From Micrococcales bacterium (GTDB lineage Bacteria > Actinomycetota > Actinomycetes > S36-B12), in the NCBI GenBank assembly GCA_002728915.1, contig PBWE01000004.1, positions 61,616 through 72,678 of the forward strand: a stretch of 11,063 nucleotides of DNA, read 5' to 3'. Numbering within the stretch: the stretch's first letter is position 1; each line of letters opens with the position of its first letter. Below are positions 1 through 5,613 of this stretch, in pieces. The notes under the pieces were generated by a model that saw only the letters and a list, made by a program, of their open reading frames with translations, had not been told where the DNA came from and did not search any database. The position numbers and the translations under genes are program-made.

Positions 1-1706
1 TCGGAAGCACCGGGAACATGAGTGATGAGGTCCGGCTCCGCTAGCGAGCGAAGCAGCGCGCAGGCGGAGGACAGATAGCCCTCGAGAGCCGATTCGGGTG
101 CTCGCTCGTTGTGCACGGTGTAGGTCAGTCGGCCGTTCGCGTCGTAAGACAGATGCTTCAATCGAAGCGGAGGTTCGATCGGTCCGTCCTGGTGTTGCCA
201 CAAACCCGACGCGGCATCGAACCGGTAGTAGGGCAGCAGACGGTGGCCGAACTCCGCTGTGAGATGCACGGCGGTGACGAGGTAGTCGAATACTGGCTCG
301 GAGATGAAGTAGTTGAAGTTGATTCTGGTCCAGCCCGGTTTGATGCCTTCGCAGCCCTGACTGATCTCGCGCTCGAATTCGTGGGACAGGTCCACGTCGA
401 TGCCAAGCAGCCGGTGACCGTAGGGACCCGCGCAGGAGCAGCCGCCGCGCGATTGGATACCGAAGAGGTCGTTCAAGACCGCCACGATGAAGTTGTGGTG
501 AAGATATCGACCGTTGGGTCGACGAACGACGAAACTGATGATTGATAAGCGCTGGGCGCCGGTGTTTCCGAGAACCTCAATGGCTGGGTTCGTGTTCCAG
601 CTGTCGATGGCGCGGCGCACGAAGTCTTCTTCGCGGGCCTGAATCACATCTACTCCCACAGCGTCCTTGAGGTCGAAAACCAACCCAGCGCGGATCGACT
701 CGACGATGGCGGGGGTGCCCGCTTCTTCCCGGTGCTCAGGGTCGGTCAGGTAGAGGTGCTCGGTGGGGTTGACGTAGGCAACGGTGCCGCCACCGACGCT
801 GTCGGGAACGGTGTTGGTCACGAGCTCACGTCGGACGAGCAGAACACCGGGTGTCCCTGGCCCGCCGACAAATTTGTGCGGGGACAAAAAGACGGCGTCT
901 TTGTAGGACAGGGGGTGCTCAACGCCGCGCGGATTCATGTCGATGTCGACATACGGACCGCATGCGGCGTAGTCCCAGAACGCGAGAGCCGAATGCTCGT
1001 GAAGGAGCGTGCTGATGGCGTGCGTATCGGTGACGATGCCGGTCACGTTGCTGGCGGCACTGAACGAGCCGATCAGCAGCGGGCGGTCGCTGAATTCCTT
1101 GAGCCGTTGGTGAAGGATGTTCAGATCGAGGTGCCCGTCGGCGTCCTCGGGGATCGGGACCACATCGGCGATGGATTCCCTCCAGGGGAGCTCGTTGCTG
1201 TGGTGTTCGTAGGGGCCGATGAAGATCACGGGTCGTTCCGACACGGGCACGTGATCGCTGAGATGGTACTTGTTGTTGAGGTCGGCCGGTATCCGAAGTC
1301 CGAGCAGACCGATGATTTTGTTGACAGCTGCAGTGGACCCGGAGCCGCAGAAGATCAGGCACGTCTCGTCGCCGGCGTTGACGGCCTTCTTGATGCGCGC
1401 TCGAGCATCCTCCCGAAGCCGCGTTGTCTGAAGTCCGGTTCCACTGGATTCGGTGTGGGTGTTTGCGTATCGAGGGAGCACCTCGTCACGAATGAATTCC
1501 TCGATGAATCCGAGCGCGCGTCCGGAGGCGGTGTAGTCGGCGTAGGTGACACGGCGGGGACCGAAGGGACCGTGCATCACGTGGTCGTCACCGATCACGG
1601 ATTCGCGGATCCGGTCCAGAATGCGCCGGGAGGGGAGGTCGTCACGAGGCGCTGGAATGGACTGGCGTGTCCGCTCCAGGTCGATCCCGCAATTGCCCTC
1701 GTCCAT
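1..1706 (-). CDS. Class V aminotransferase / cysteine desulfurase-like PLP enzyme (3' end missing)
   Basis: The frame is open from the ATG at 1706-1704 to the left edge, giving about 568 residues without a stop, so the C-terminus is missing. It reads as a PLP-dependent fold-type I enzyme of aminotransferase class V (NifS/SufS/selenocysteine-lyase relatives). Visible features are an N-terminal substrate-loop region ([13 protein letters not shown]), a cofactor-binding stretch ([10 protein letters not shown]), the DYAACGPY aspartate region, and [13 protein letters not shown], whose Lys278 should form the Schiff base. [11 protein letters not shown] carries Cys423 and Cys425 where desulfurases have their mobile catalytic Cys loop. 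Family members of this long type are usually annotated only as class V aminotransferases; the substrate is unknown. No Shine-Dalgarno site precedes the ATG, but TACGCT (1718-1713) lies six bases upstream, suggesting a leaderless message. It diverges from clpS. Class assignment is firm, reaction uncertain. Confidence 0.9.
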   Translation of the reverse strand, partial: MDEGNCGIDLERTRQSIPAPRDDLPSRRILDRIRESVIGDDHVMHGPFGPRRVTYADYTASGRALGFIEEFIRDEVLPRYANTHTESSGTGLQTTRLREDARARIKKAVNAGDETCLIFCGSGSTAAVNKIIGLLGLRIPADLNNKYHLSDHVPVSERPVIFIGPYEHHSNELPWRESIADVVPIPEDADGHLDLNILHQRLKEFSDRPLLIGSFSAASNVTGIVTDTHAISTLLHEHSALAFWDYAACGPYVDIDMNPRGVEHPLSYKDAVFLSPHKFVGGPGTPGVLLVRRELVTNTVPDSVGGGTVAYVNPTEHLYLTDPEHREEAGTPAIVESIRAGLVFDLKDAVGVDVIQAREEDFVRRAIDSWNTNPAIEVLGNTGAQRLSIISFVVRRPNGRYLHHNFIVAVLNDLFGIQSRGGCSCAGPYGHRLLGIDVDLSHEFEREISQGCEGIKPGWTRINFNYFISEPVFDYLVTAVHLTAEFGHRLLPYYRFDAASGLWQHQDGPIEPPLRLKHLSYDANGRLTYTVHNERAPESALEGYLSSACALLRSLAEPDLITHVPGAS

Positions 1707-1712
1707 GGGAGC

Positions 1713-1718
1713 AGCGTA
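1713..1718 (-). promoter_or_regulatory. Possible -10 box (TACGCT) of the aminotransferase gene
   Basis: On the minus strand TACGCT fits the actinobacterial -10 pattern TANNNT and ends six bases before the ATG, so transcription would begin at or next to the start codon. No good -35 hexamer is visible at 17-18 bases. The same hexamer precedes murI. The call rests on position and the short match only. Confidence 0.35.
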
Positions 1719-1735
1719 CGGGGGCGTGGCCGCCT

Positions 1736-1751
1736 TCGCAGGCTCCTGCGA
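1736..1751. repeat. Perfect 7-2-7 inverted repeat between divergent genes
   Basis: TCGCAGG, the two bases CT, then CCTGCGA form a perfect inverted repeat between the aminotransferase start (1706) and the preferred clpS start (1762). Its position, 10-25 bases before clpS and about 30-45 bases before the aminotransferase, is where an operator controlling either promoter would sit. The two-base loop is too tight for a full RNA hairpin, so a DNA-binding dyad is more natural. The regulator is unknown. If clpS instead starts at the in-frame ATG at 1705, the repeat is inside coding sequence. Confidence 0.45.
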
Positions 1752-1761
1752 GACTGAGGCC

Positions 1762-2061
1762 GTGGTTTATGCGTCGATTCCCGTGGAAGCTGCTCCCCAA
1801 GGGCAGGTGGACGAGGTCGTCGAAACCCAGCGTCCGTGGATAACGATCGTGTGGAACGACCCGATTAATCTGATGTCCTACGTCACGTACGTCTTCATGA
1901 CGTACTTCCACTTCTCGCGCGAGAAGGCCGAGAAACTCATGAACGACGTCCACCACGAGGGTCGGGCGGTTGTCTCGTCTGGCACGAGAGAAGAAATGGA
2001 GCGTGACGTCAGTGCCATGCACTCCTACGGCCTGTGGGCCACGCTTCAACGGGACGATTGA
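1762..2061 (+). CDS. clpS: ATP-dependent Clp protease adaptor ClpS
   Basis: This 99-residue protein is the N-degron adaptor that binds destabilising N-terminal residues and hands substrates to the ClpC/ClpA-ClpP protease in the cytoplasm. An unstructured N-terminus of about 25 residues precedes the ClpS core. The core shows [11 protein letters not shown], with Asn32-Asp33 aligning to the ligand-binding Asn34-Asp35 of E. coli ClpS and Met38 to its gatekeeper Met40. LMNDVHHEG follows, with His64 aligning to His66, and the tail is LWATLQRDD. The frame is open from further upstream (ATG 1705, GTG 1726), but the GTG at 1762 gives the usual family length of about 100 residues and leaves an intergenic gap to the divergent aminotransferase. 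No convincing ribosome-binding site supports any of these starts. The DUF2017 gene follows after 12 bases, the usual actinobacterial pairing. Confidence 0.93.
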   Translation: MVYASIPVEAAPQGQVDEVVETQRPWITIVWNDPINLMSYVTYVFMTYFHFSREKAEKLMNDVHHEGRAVVSSGTREEMERDVSAMHSYGLWATLQRDD

Positions 2062-2073
2062 CGAGCAGCGACG

Positions 2074-2661
2074 ATGACGTACGGATTCCAACGAACCGCG
2101 ACCGGCCGCGTTGTCTTGCGCGTTGATCAGGTGGAACGCGGCTTGCTGATGTCCGTGGCGCGTCAAGTGATGGATCTCGTTCAGCCGGCCGAAGCGTCCC
2201 CTGATCAGGACCCATTGGCGGCGCAATTGGGCTGGGTCGATGGGGATGTGGGAATTTCCGACGACCCCGCAGTGGCCCGACTCCTACCCGACGCATACGA
2301 CGATCCCGATGATGCGCGGGAGTTTCGTAGATTCACCGAGAACGATCTGCGTCAGTCGAAGATGCAGCATGCAATGACCGTGGTGGAAGAAATCGAGCGT
2401 TCAGGAGAAAAGGTCGCAGTGACATCGACCGATAGTTGGCTTGGGCTTCTGAGCGATGCGCGCATCGCTATCGGCACACGCATTCAGATTTCTGAAGACA
2501 ACCACGAAGAGCTCGCGGGGCTGCCGGACGACGATCCCCGATCGGGCTTGTTTCATGTCTACGACTGGCTCACGTTCCTTCAGGAGTCGCTCGTTCGCTG
2601 CATGGATCCCGCGCTCTACGGATTTTCCGATGACGACGTCCCTGTGGCGGAGGAGGAGTAG
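2074..2661 (+). CDS. DUF2017 family protein
   Basis: A 195-residue soluble, acidic protein of the DUF2017 family, which typically follows clpS in Actinobacteria (Rv1332 after Rv1331 in M. tuberculosis). It begins with a short basic strand region, then a helix (LRVDQVERGLLMSVARQVMDL). Further on are the family-like LLPDAYDD around residue 70, a charged helix around 85-110 and the conserved-looking segment HVYDWLTFLQESLVR near residues 161-175. The tail is poly-Glu. No catalytic motif or membrane segment is visible. Position 12 bases after clpS, same strand, implies one transcript and perhaps a role linked to Clp-dependent proteolysis, but no function is established from the sequence. The ribosome-binding site is weak, as expected if translation is coupled to clpS. 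Confidence 0.88.
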   Translation: MTYGFQRTATGRVVLRVDQVERGLLMSVARQVMDLVQPAEASPDQDPLAAQLGWVDGDVGISDDPAVARLLPDAYDDPDDAREFRRFTENDLRQSKMQHAMTVVEEIERSGEKVAVTSTDSWLGLLSDARIAIGTRIQISEDNHEELAGLPDDDPRSGLFHVYDWLTFLQESLVRCMDPALYGFSDDDVPVAEEE

Positions 2662-2695
2662 TAGCCGGGACGAATGGCGAGCCTTACAGACAAAA

Positions 2696-2732
2696 GACAG
2701 CGGATCGGATGCTGAGCATCCGATCCGCTGTC
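2696..2732. terminator. Hairpin terminator shared by DUF2017 gene and rhodopsin gene
   Basis: A perfect 17-bp stem (GACAGCGGATCGGATGC at 2696-2712 with its complement at 2716-2732) closes on the three bases TGA. It lies between two convergent genes, 34 bases after the DUF2017 stop and 31 bases after the rhodopsin stop. On the minus strand the stem is followed by TTTTG, giving a short U-run typical of an intrinsic terminator for the rhodopsin gene. On the plus strand no U-run follows, so plus-strand termination would rely on the stem alone. Confidence 0.85.
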
Positions 2733-2763
2733 GTCGTTCGGGTGGAACCCGACGGGGCAATCC

Positions 2764-3591
2764 CTACCTGCTGGAGGGTGCCTCTTCGAGTTCTGCCGCG
2801 TTGAACTCCGCTGAGTCCACCGAGCTCTTCTCGCGAGCTATCTTGTAGATCAGTAGGCCGAACAGACACTTGGCGAGCACGTCCGCGACGGAGTACCCAA
2901 CCTGGCGCCAGACGAACGCATCGGCACCCTCGATTCCGAACATTGGAATCAGATAGGAGATGGGGTAGACGCCCCACGTCGCGAGGAGCAGCCAGCGAAG
3001 GCCGTTCACGTCCTTGCCCACCTGGCCAGGCTGTGTCTTCGTCGCCTTCGTAAGCTCGACGAACAGGATGTACAAGATGTACAAGAACGGGATGGTGGAC
3101 AGCGCGCCCCAGATGGCCTTGGGAGCGGTGTCGACTGCGATCTCGCCCGGGTAGCCCAGGATGATCATCAACGCGGATGCGGGGATGAGCTTCATGAGCA
3201 AGGACTTGCGCACTGCACGCGGGAGCGCGAGGACAGCAATCGTCTCAAACAGCAGCAGCGGCACGGTGAGCAGCCAGTCGACGTAGCGGTAGCCCTCGTT
3301 GAAGCCTTCGCCATTGACGAAGACATATTCCATCGCATTCTGCGCTGCGGCCATTTCGCCCGCGTCGACGGCTACGAAAGACCCCTTGAAGGAGTCGAAG
3401 ATCCGCCAGTAGTGGTAAGCGGCGATCAGACAGACCATCGCCGAGACGACGAGGGCCTGGCGATAACGGGGGAGGACACGCCCCTGCACCGCGAGTAGGA
3501 ATACGAACGTCGCCAGCATGGACGCCAGCGCGAACGAGAGAATGTTGTAAACAGTTTGATACTGCGAGTAGTCGAGATTAACGACGTCCAC
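2764..3591 (-). CDS. Actinorhodopsin: retinal-binding light-driven proton pump
   Basis: A 275-residue seven-helix microbial rhodopsin that should move protons out of the cell when its retinal absorbs light, adding to the proton motive force. Helix C carries RYVDWLLTVPLLLFE: Asp105 (Schiff-base counterion and acceptor), Thr109 and Glu116 (cytoplasmic donor) form the DTE triad of proton-pumping proteorhodopsins. Leu113 is at the tuning site equivalent to proteorhodopsin 105, predicting green absorption. His60 in helix B matches the counterion-partner His of xanthorhodopsin. Lys241 in ADVLAKC (helix G) binds retinal and Asp237 is the second counterion. Gly162 in KAIWGALSTIPF aligns with bacteriorhodopsin Trp138, where xanthorhodopsin has the glycine that admits a carotenoid antenna. 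The B-C loop is long. The GTG start is chosen because GGAGG (3601-3597) sits five bases upstream. No retinal or carotenoid synthesis gene lies in the window. Confidence 0.97.
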   Translation of the reverse strand: MDVVNLDYSQYQTVYNILSFALASMLATFVFLLAVQGRVLPRYRQALVVSAMVCLIAAYHYWRIFDSFKGSFVAVDAGEMAAAQNAMEYVFVNGEGFNEGYRYVDWLLTVPLLLFETIAVLALPRAVRKSLLMKLIPASALMIILGYPGEIAVDTAPKAIWGALSTIPFLYILYILFVELTKATKTQPGQVGKDVNGLRWLLLATWGVYPISYLIPMFGIEGADAFVWRQVGYSVADVLAKCLFGLLIYKIAREKSSVDSAEFNAAELEEAPSSR

Positions 3592-3611
3592 TCAAGCCTC
3601 CATGCATGAGA

Positions 3612-3635
3612 GGTGGCCGCCGAGAGGCCGCCACC
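3612..3635. promoter_or_regulatory. Hairpin in the rhodopsin leader region
   Basis: GGTGGC and GCCACC (6 bp) enclose a single mismatch, then GCC/GGC (3 bp) and a four-base loop. The loop is GAGA (a GNRA tetraloop) if read on the plus strand and TCTC on the minus strand. It lies 10 bases upstream of the GGAGG that serves the rhodopsin GTG, inside any rhodopsin mRNA leader, so it could affect translation or mRNA stability. On the other strand it would be far upstream of the CysO-like gene and not obviously useful. The structure is seen; a role is inferred. Confidence 0.4.
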
Positions 3636-3751
3636 AGTTATCTGTTAGTTCCTCCGCACTGTGCCACGCATGGCTCAGCGCCCCTAGCGTGGTGGTCGTC
3701 TCAGTCGAGGTCAAGTGCAACGAGACAGGAAGTACAAACTGCGACATAAAT

Positions 3752-3838
3752 AGGTCCGATATGCCCGTTTAGTCGGAACCTGATTGGGGGCTGCGTCCCG
3801 AATCCTGGATCTCCTAAAGCGCTACTGACTACGCCCCC
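3752..3838. repeat. Two successive inverted repeats upstream of the CysO-like gene
   Basis: AGGTCCGA (3752-3759) pairs with TCGGAACCT (3773-3781) with one bulged base and a 13-base loop. Directly after, GGGGGC (3786-3791) can pair with GCCCCC (3833-3838) across 41 bases. Together they fill the stretch ending 23 bases before the ribosome-binding site of the gene at 3874. This could be a structured 5' leader, or simply paired C/G runs. I could not match it to a riboswitch class I know. No convincing promoter for either divergent gene was found within 3592-3873. Confidence 0.3.
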
Positions 3839-3873
3839 CTACATTCCTGCCCTGACGAGAGAGAGGTCTCGAG

Positions 3874-4155
3874 ATGTCCGTCGATGTTCGTATCCCGATG
3901 GTTCTGCGCACCCTCACCGGTGGCAGAAGCGTGGTCAGTGCCGAAGGTGGGTCGCTACAGGACGTCATCACGAACCTCGACATTAACTACTTTGGTATCG
4001 GCCAGCGGCTCCTCGACGAGGCAGGCCTTCGGCGCTTCATGCATGTGTATCTGAACGGCAAGGACGTCCGACTCCTCGACGGCCTGGACACCAACGTTGC
4101 CGTCGGAGATTCCGTGACGATCTTGCCGGCTGCTGCCGATGGGTTTCTCGCCTAA
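3874..4155 (+). CDS. MoaD/ThiS-family ubiquitin-like protein, CysO homologue lacking C-terminal Gly-Gly
   Basis: A 93-residue beta-grasp protein. The N-terminus (VRIPMVLRTLTGG), the middle (GIGQRLLDEAGLRRFMHVYLNGKDVRLLDGLDT) and GDSVTILPA match the mycobacterial sulfur carrier CysO across its length. CysO normally ends in a Gly-Gly that is thiocarboxylated and passed to CysM for cysteine synthesis, with the protease Mec releasing the product. Here the end reads PAAADGFLA: Asp89-Gly90 stand where Gly-Gly should be, followed by a three-residue extension. As encoded it cannot be a standard thiocarboxylate donor. AGAGAGG about seven bases before the ATG fixes the start. Its place between DUF2017 and murI matches cysO in M. 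tuberculosis, but mec and cysM are absent here. It may be a degenerating or repurposed carrier. Confidence 0.88.
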   Translation: MSVDVRIPMVLRTLTGGRSVVSAEGGSLQDVITNLDINYFGIGQRLLDEAGLRRFMHVYLNGKDVRLLDGLDTNVAVGDSVTILPAAADGFLA

Positions 4156-4209
4156 CCGGAGACGGGCAGTTCAACGTCGCCTTCCTAGGCCTTTATCACG
4201 TTGACAGGT

Positions 4210-4245
4210 GCGTGTGCGTATGCCCAACGGCGCTCGCGCACACGC
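4210..4245. terminator. Hairpin after the CysO-like gene
   Basis: GCGTGTGCG (4210-4218) and CGCACACGC (4237-4245) form a perfect 9-bp GC-rich stem with an 18-base loop, 54 bases after the CysO-like stop. It is the first of two hairpins between convergent genes and may help end transcription of the plus-strand gene. No U-run follows. The loop also contains GCCCAACGG, which is complementary to 4307-4315. Confidence 0.5.
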
Positions 4246-4249
4246 GAAA

Positions 4250-4286
4250 GGGCACTCGGTTCCCTTTCGGGATGATCCGAGTGCCC
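4250..4286. terminator. Second hairpin, convergent terminator candidate
   Basis: GGGCACTCGG (4250-4259) and CCGAGTGCCC (4277-4286) form a perfect 10-bp stem with a 17-base loop. It lies 28 bases past the stop of the minus-strand membrane protein gene (4315), so it is a natural terminator for that gene; on that strand the stem is followed by CTTTCG, a weak U-rich tail. It could also act as the second stage of termination for the plus-strand gene. Confidence 0.6.
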
Positions 4287-4314
4287 CATCGAGATGAAAT
4301 GGCTGCCCGTTGGG

Positions 4315-4713
4315 CTAGGCCGTTTGGCTAAACCACAGTTTCGCCTTGTGCGTGTTGACGATCAGGACGACGATCAAGTTGATGACGATCTGCGCCGCAC
4401 CACCCGAATCGAAATGGAAGAACCCAAAAACGATGTTGATGACGGCGAAGACCGAGATGAGCACCTGAGCCGTCTGGCTTCCGGCGAATGTCAACTGCGT
4501 CAGCCAGAAGTAGATCAAGCCCATCACTACGGCGAGGAAGCCGTTGAACAGGAGCCAGAACACGGTTTGGCCCTCGAAGAGCGTCCCGAGCTTGATTCCC
4601 AGCCAATACATCAACATCCACACACCGAAAACGATGTTGATGACGCCGAGAATGGCCGTCAAAATGCCCACGATCGTGACGCCCACGGGGCGCTTGATTG
4701 TGGTGTCCGACAT
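4315..4713 (-). CDS. Small four-helix membrane protein with internal repeat, function unknown
   Basis: A 132-residue hydrophobic protein. After a short cytoplasmic-looking start (MSDTTIKRPVG) come predicted membrane segments at about residues 11-39, 51-72, 82-100 and 107-121, with a short basic end (THKAKLWFSQTA). The heptapeptide VINIVFG occurs twice, at 24-30 and 91-97, in equivalent places of the first and third helices, so the protein looks like a duplicated two-helix unit. I do not recognise a family with confidence. The start is well supported: AGGAGGG lies three bases before the ATG on the minus strand. The gene stands alone between the CysO-like gene and murI, where M. tuberculosis has cysM and a rhomboid-like gene. 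No charged or catalytic residues inside the helices point to transport or enzymatic activity. Confidence 0.8.
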   Translation of the reverse strand: MSDTTIKRPVGVTIVGILTAILGVINIVFGVWMLMYWLGIKLGTLFEGQTVFWLLFNGFLAVVMGLIYFWLTQLTFAGSQTAQVLISVFAVINIVFGFFHFDSGGAAQIVINLIVVLIVNTHKAKLWFSQTA

Positions 4714-4733
4714 GTTCCCTCCTCAGGGAAAGT

Positions 4734-4756
4734 CGCGCAGTCTCCTTGACTGCGCG
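4734..4756. promoter_or_regulatory. Inverted repeat between divergent membrane-protein gene and murI
   Basis: CGCGCAGTC (4734-4742) and GACTGCGCG (4748-4756) form a perfect 9-bp stem with loop TCCTT; three further positions outward, at 4731-4733 and 4757-4759, can pair if G-U is allowed. It starts 20 bases upstream of the ATG of the minus-strand membrane protein gene and 62 bases before murI. It could be an mRNA leader hairpin of the former or an operator for the divergent promoters. The role is inference. Confidence 0.4.
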
Positions 4757-4803
4757 GCTTCGAGGGTAGAGACCAGGACCCCTTCGGTGGCTGCGGCGCG
4801 CCG

Positions 4804-4809
4804 TACGCT
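4804..4809 (+). promoter_or_regulatory. Possible -10 box (TACGCT) of murI
   Basis: TACGCT fits TANNNT and ends nine bases before the murI ATG, so transcription would start within two or three bases of the start codon. This agrees with the lack of a Shine-Dalgarno sequence before murI. No clear -35 hexamer is visible in the GC-rich stretch upstream. Confidence 0.35.
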
Positions 4810-4818
4810 TAGCGGGCC

Positions 4819-5613
4819 ATGACCAACAACGCGCCCATCGGGGTATTCGATTCTGGTTTCGGAGGCCTCACGGTCGCTCGGGCGATTATTGATCAACTCC
4901 CTGCGGAGTCGATTCGTTACGTCGGGGATACCTCTCGAGGTCCGTACGGTCCACTACCCATCGCCCAGGTTCGCGAGTATTCACTCGAAATCATGGATGG
5001 CTTGGTCGACGACGGAGTCAAAGCCTTGGTCATCGCCTGCAACTCCGCCAGCGCTGCAACCCTGCGCGACGCTCGCGAAAGGTACGAGGTTCCCGTCATC
5101 GAGGTCGTGCATCCAGCCGTGCGTCGTGCCGTCTCGGCGACGCGTGGTGGCCGCGTCGGTGTTATCGGAACCGAAGCCACCATCGCATCCGGGGCATACA
5201 TCGACGCATTCGCGGCAGCACCGCAGGTCACCGTGCACTCGCAGGCGTGTCCGCGCTTCGTCGAACTCGTGGAAGCGGGAGTGACGAGCGGCAACGAAGC
5301 CATCGCGGTGGCACGTGAGTACCTGGCTCGATTCCAGGAGTCCGAGGTCGACACCCTCGTGCTCGGGTGCACGCACTATCCATTGCTGACCGGTGTGCTC
5401 GCGTACGTCATGGGGGACGACGTCACCCTGGTGTCGAGCGCGGAAGAAACAGCGAAGGACGTCTACCGGGTGCTCGTGGCCGGGGATCTTCTGCGCAGTG
5501 AGGGCGAGGGGTCACCAACCTATGAGTTTCTTGTCACCGGCGATCCGGATGCTTTCGAAGACCACGGTCGCCGGTTCCTCGGTCCGGAAATAGGGCGCGT
5601 TAGTTCTCTATAG
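4819..5613 (+). CDS. murI: Glutamate racemase
   Basis: A 264-residue cytoplasmic enzyme interconverting L- and D-glutamate, supplying D-Glu for peptidoglycan. The family signatures are complete: [11 protein letters not shown] near the N-terminus (Asp11, Ser12), [10 protein letters not shown] at 36-45, ACNSAS with catalytic Cys74, and LGCTHYPLL with the second catalytic Cys184 followed by Thr185-His186. The length is normal. The ATG has no ribosome-binding site but a TACGCT box just upstream, consistent with leaderless expression. Its position between the CysO-like gene and rph matches the conserved actinobacterial order. The last 14 bases overlap the end of the convergent MFS gene. Confidence 0.97.
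   Translation: MTNNAPIGVFDSGFGGLTVARAIIDQLPAESIRYVGDTSRGPYGPLPIAQVREYSLEIMDGLVDDGVKALVIACNSASAATLRDARERYEVPVIEVVHPAVRRAVSATRGGRVGVIGTEATIASGAYIDAFAAAPQVTVHSQACPRFVELVEAGVTSGNEAIAVAREYLARFQESEVDTLVLGCTHYPLLTGVLAYVMGDDVTLVSSAEETAKDVYRVLVAGDLLRSEGEGSPTYEFLVTGDPDAFEDHGRRFLGPEIGRVSSL

Noticed and set aside
732..1757. 341-codon open frame on the plus strand
   Set aside because: It is antisense to the class V aminotransferase, whose minus-strand frame is uninterrupted and has clear motifs; the plus-strand product is low-complexity Val/Gly-rich with no domain.
3645..3671. Nine-codon upstream reading frame (MRGTVRRN) in the rhodopsin leader, minus strand
   Set aside because: It has no Shine-Dalgarno sequence and no run of a regulating amino acid; very short frames of this kind occur by chance.
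4294..4749. 151-codon open frame on the plus strand
   Set aside because: Antisense to the four-helix membrane protein, which has an excellent ribosome-binding site; the product is an Asp/Glu/His-rich artefact.
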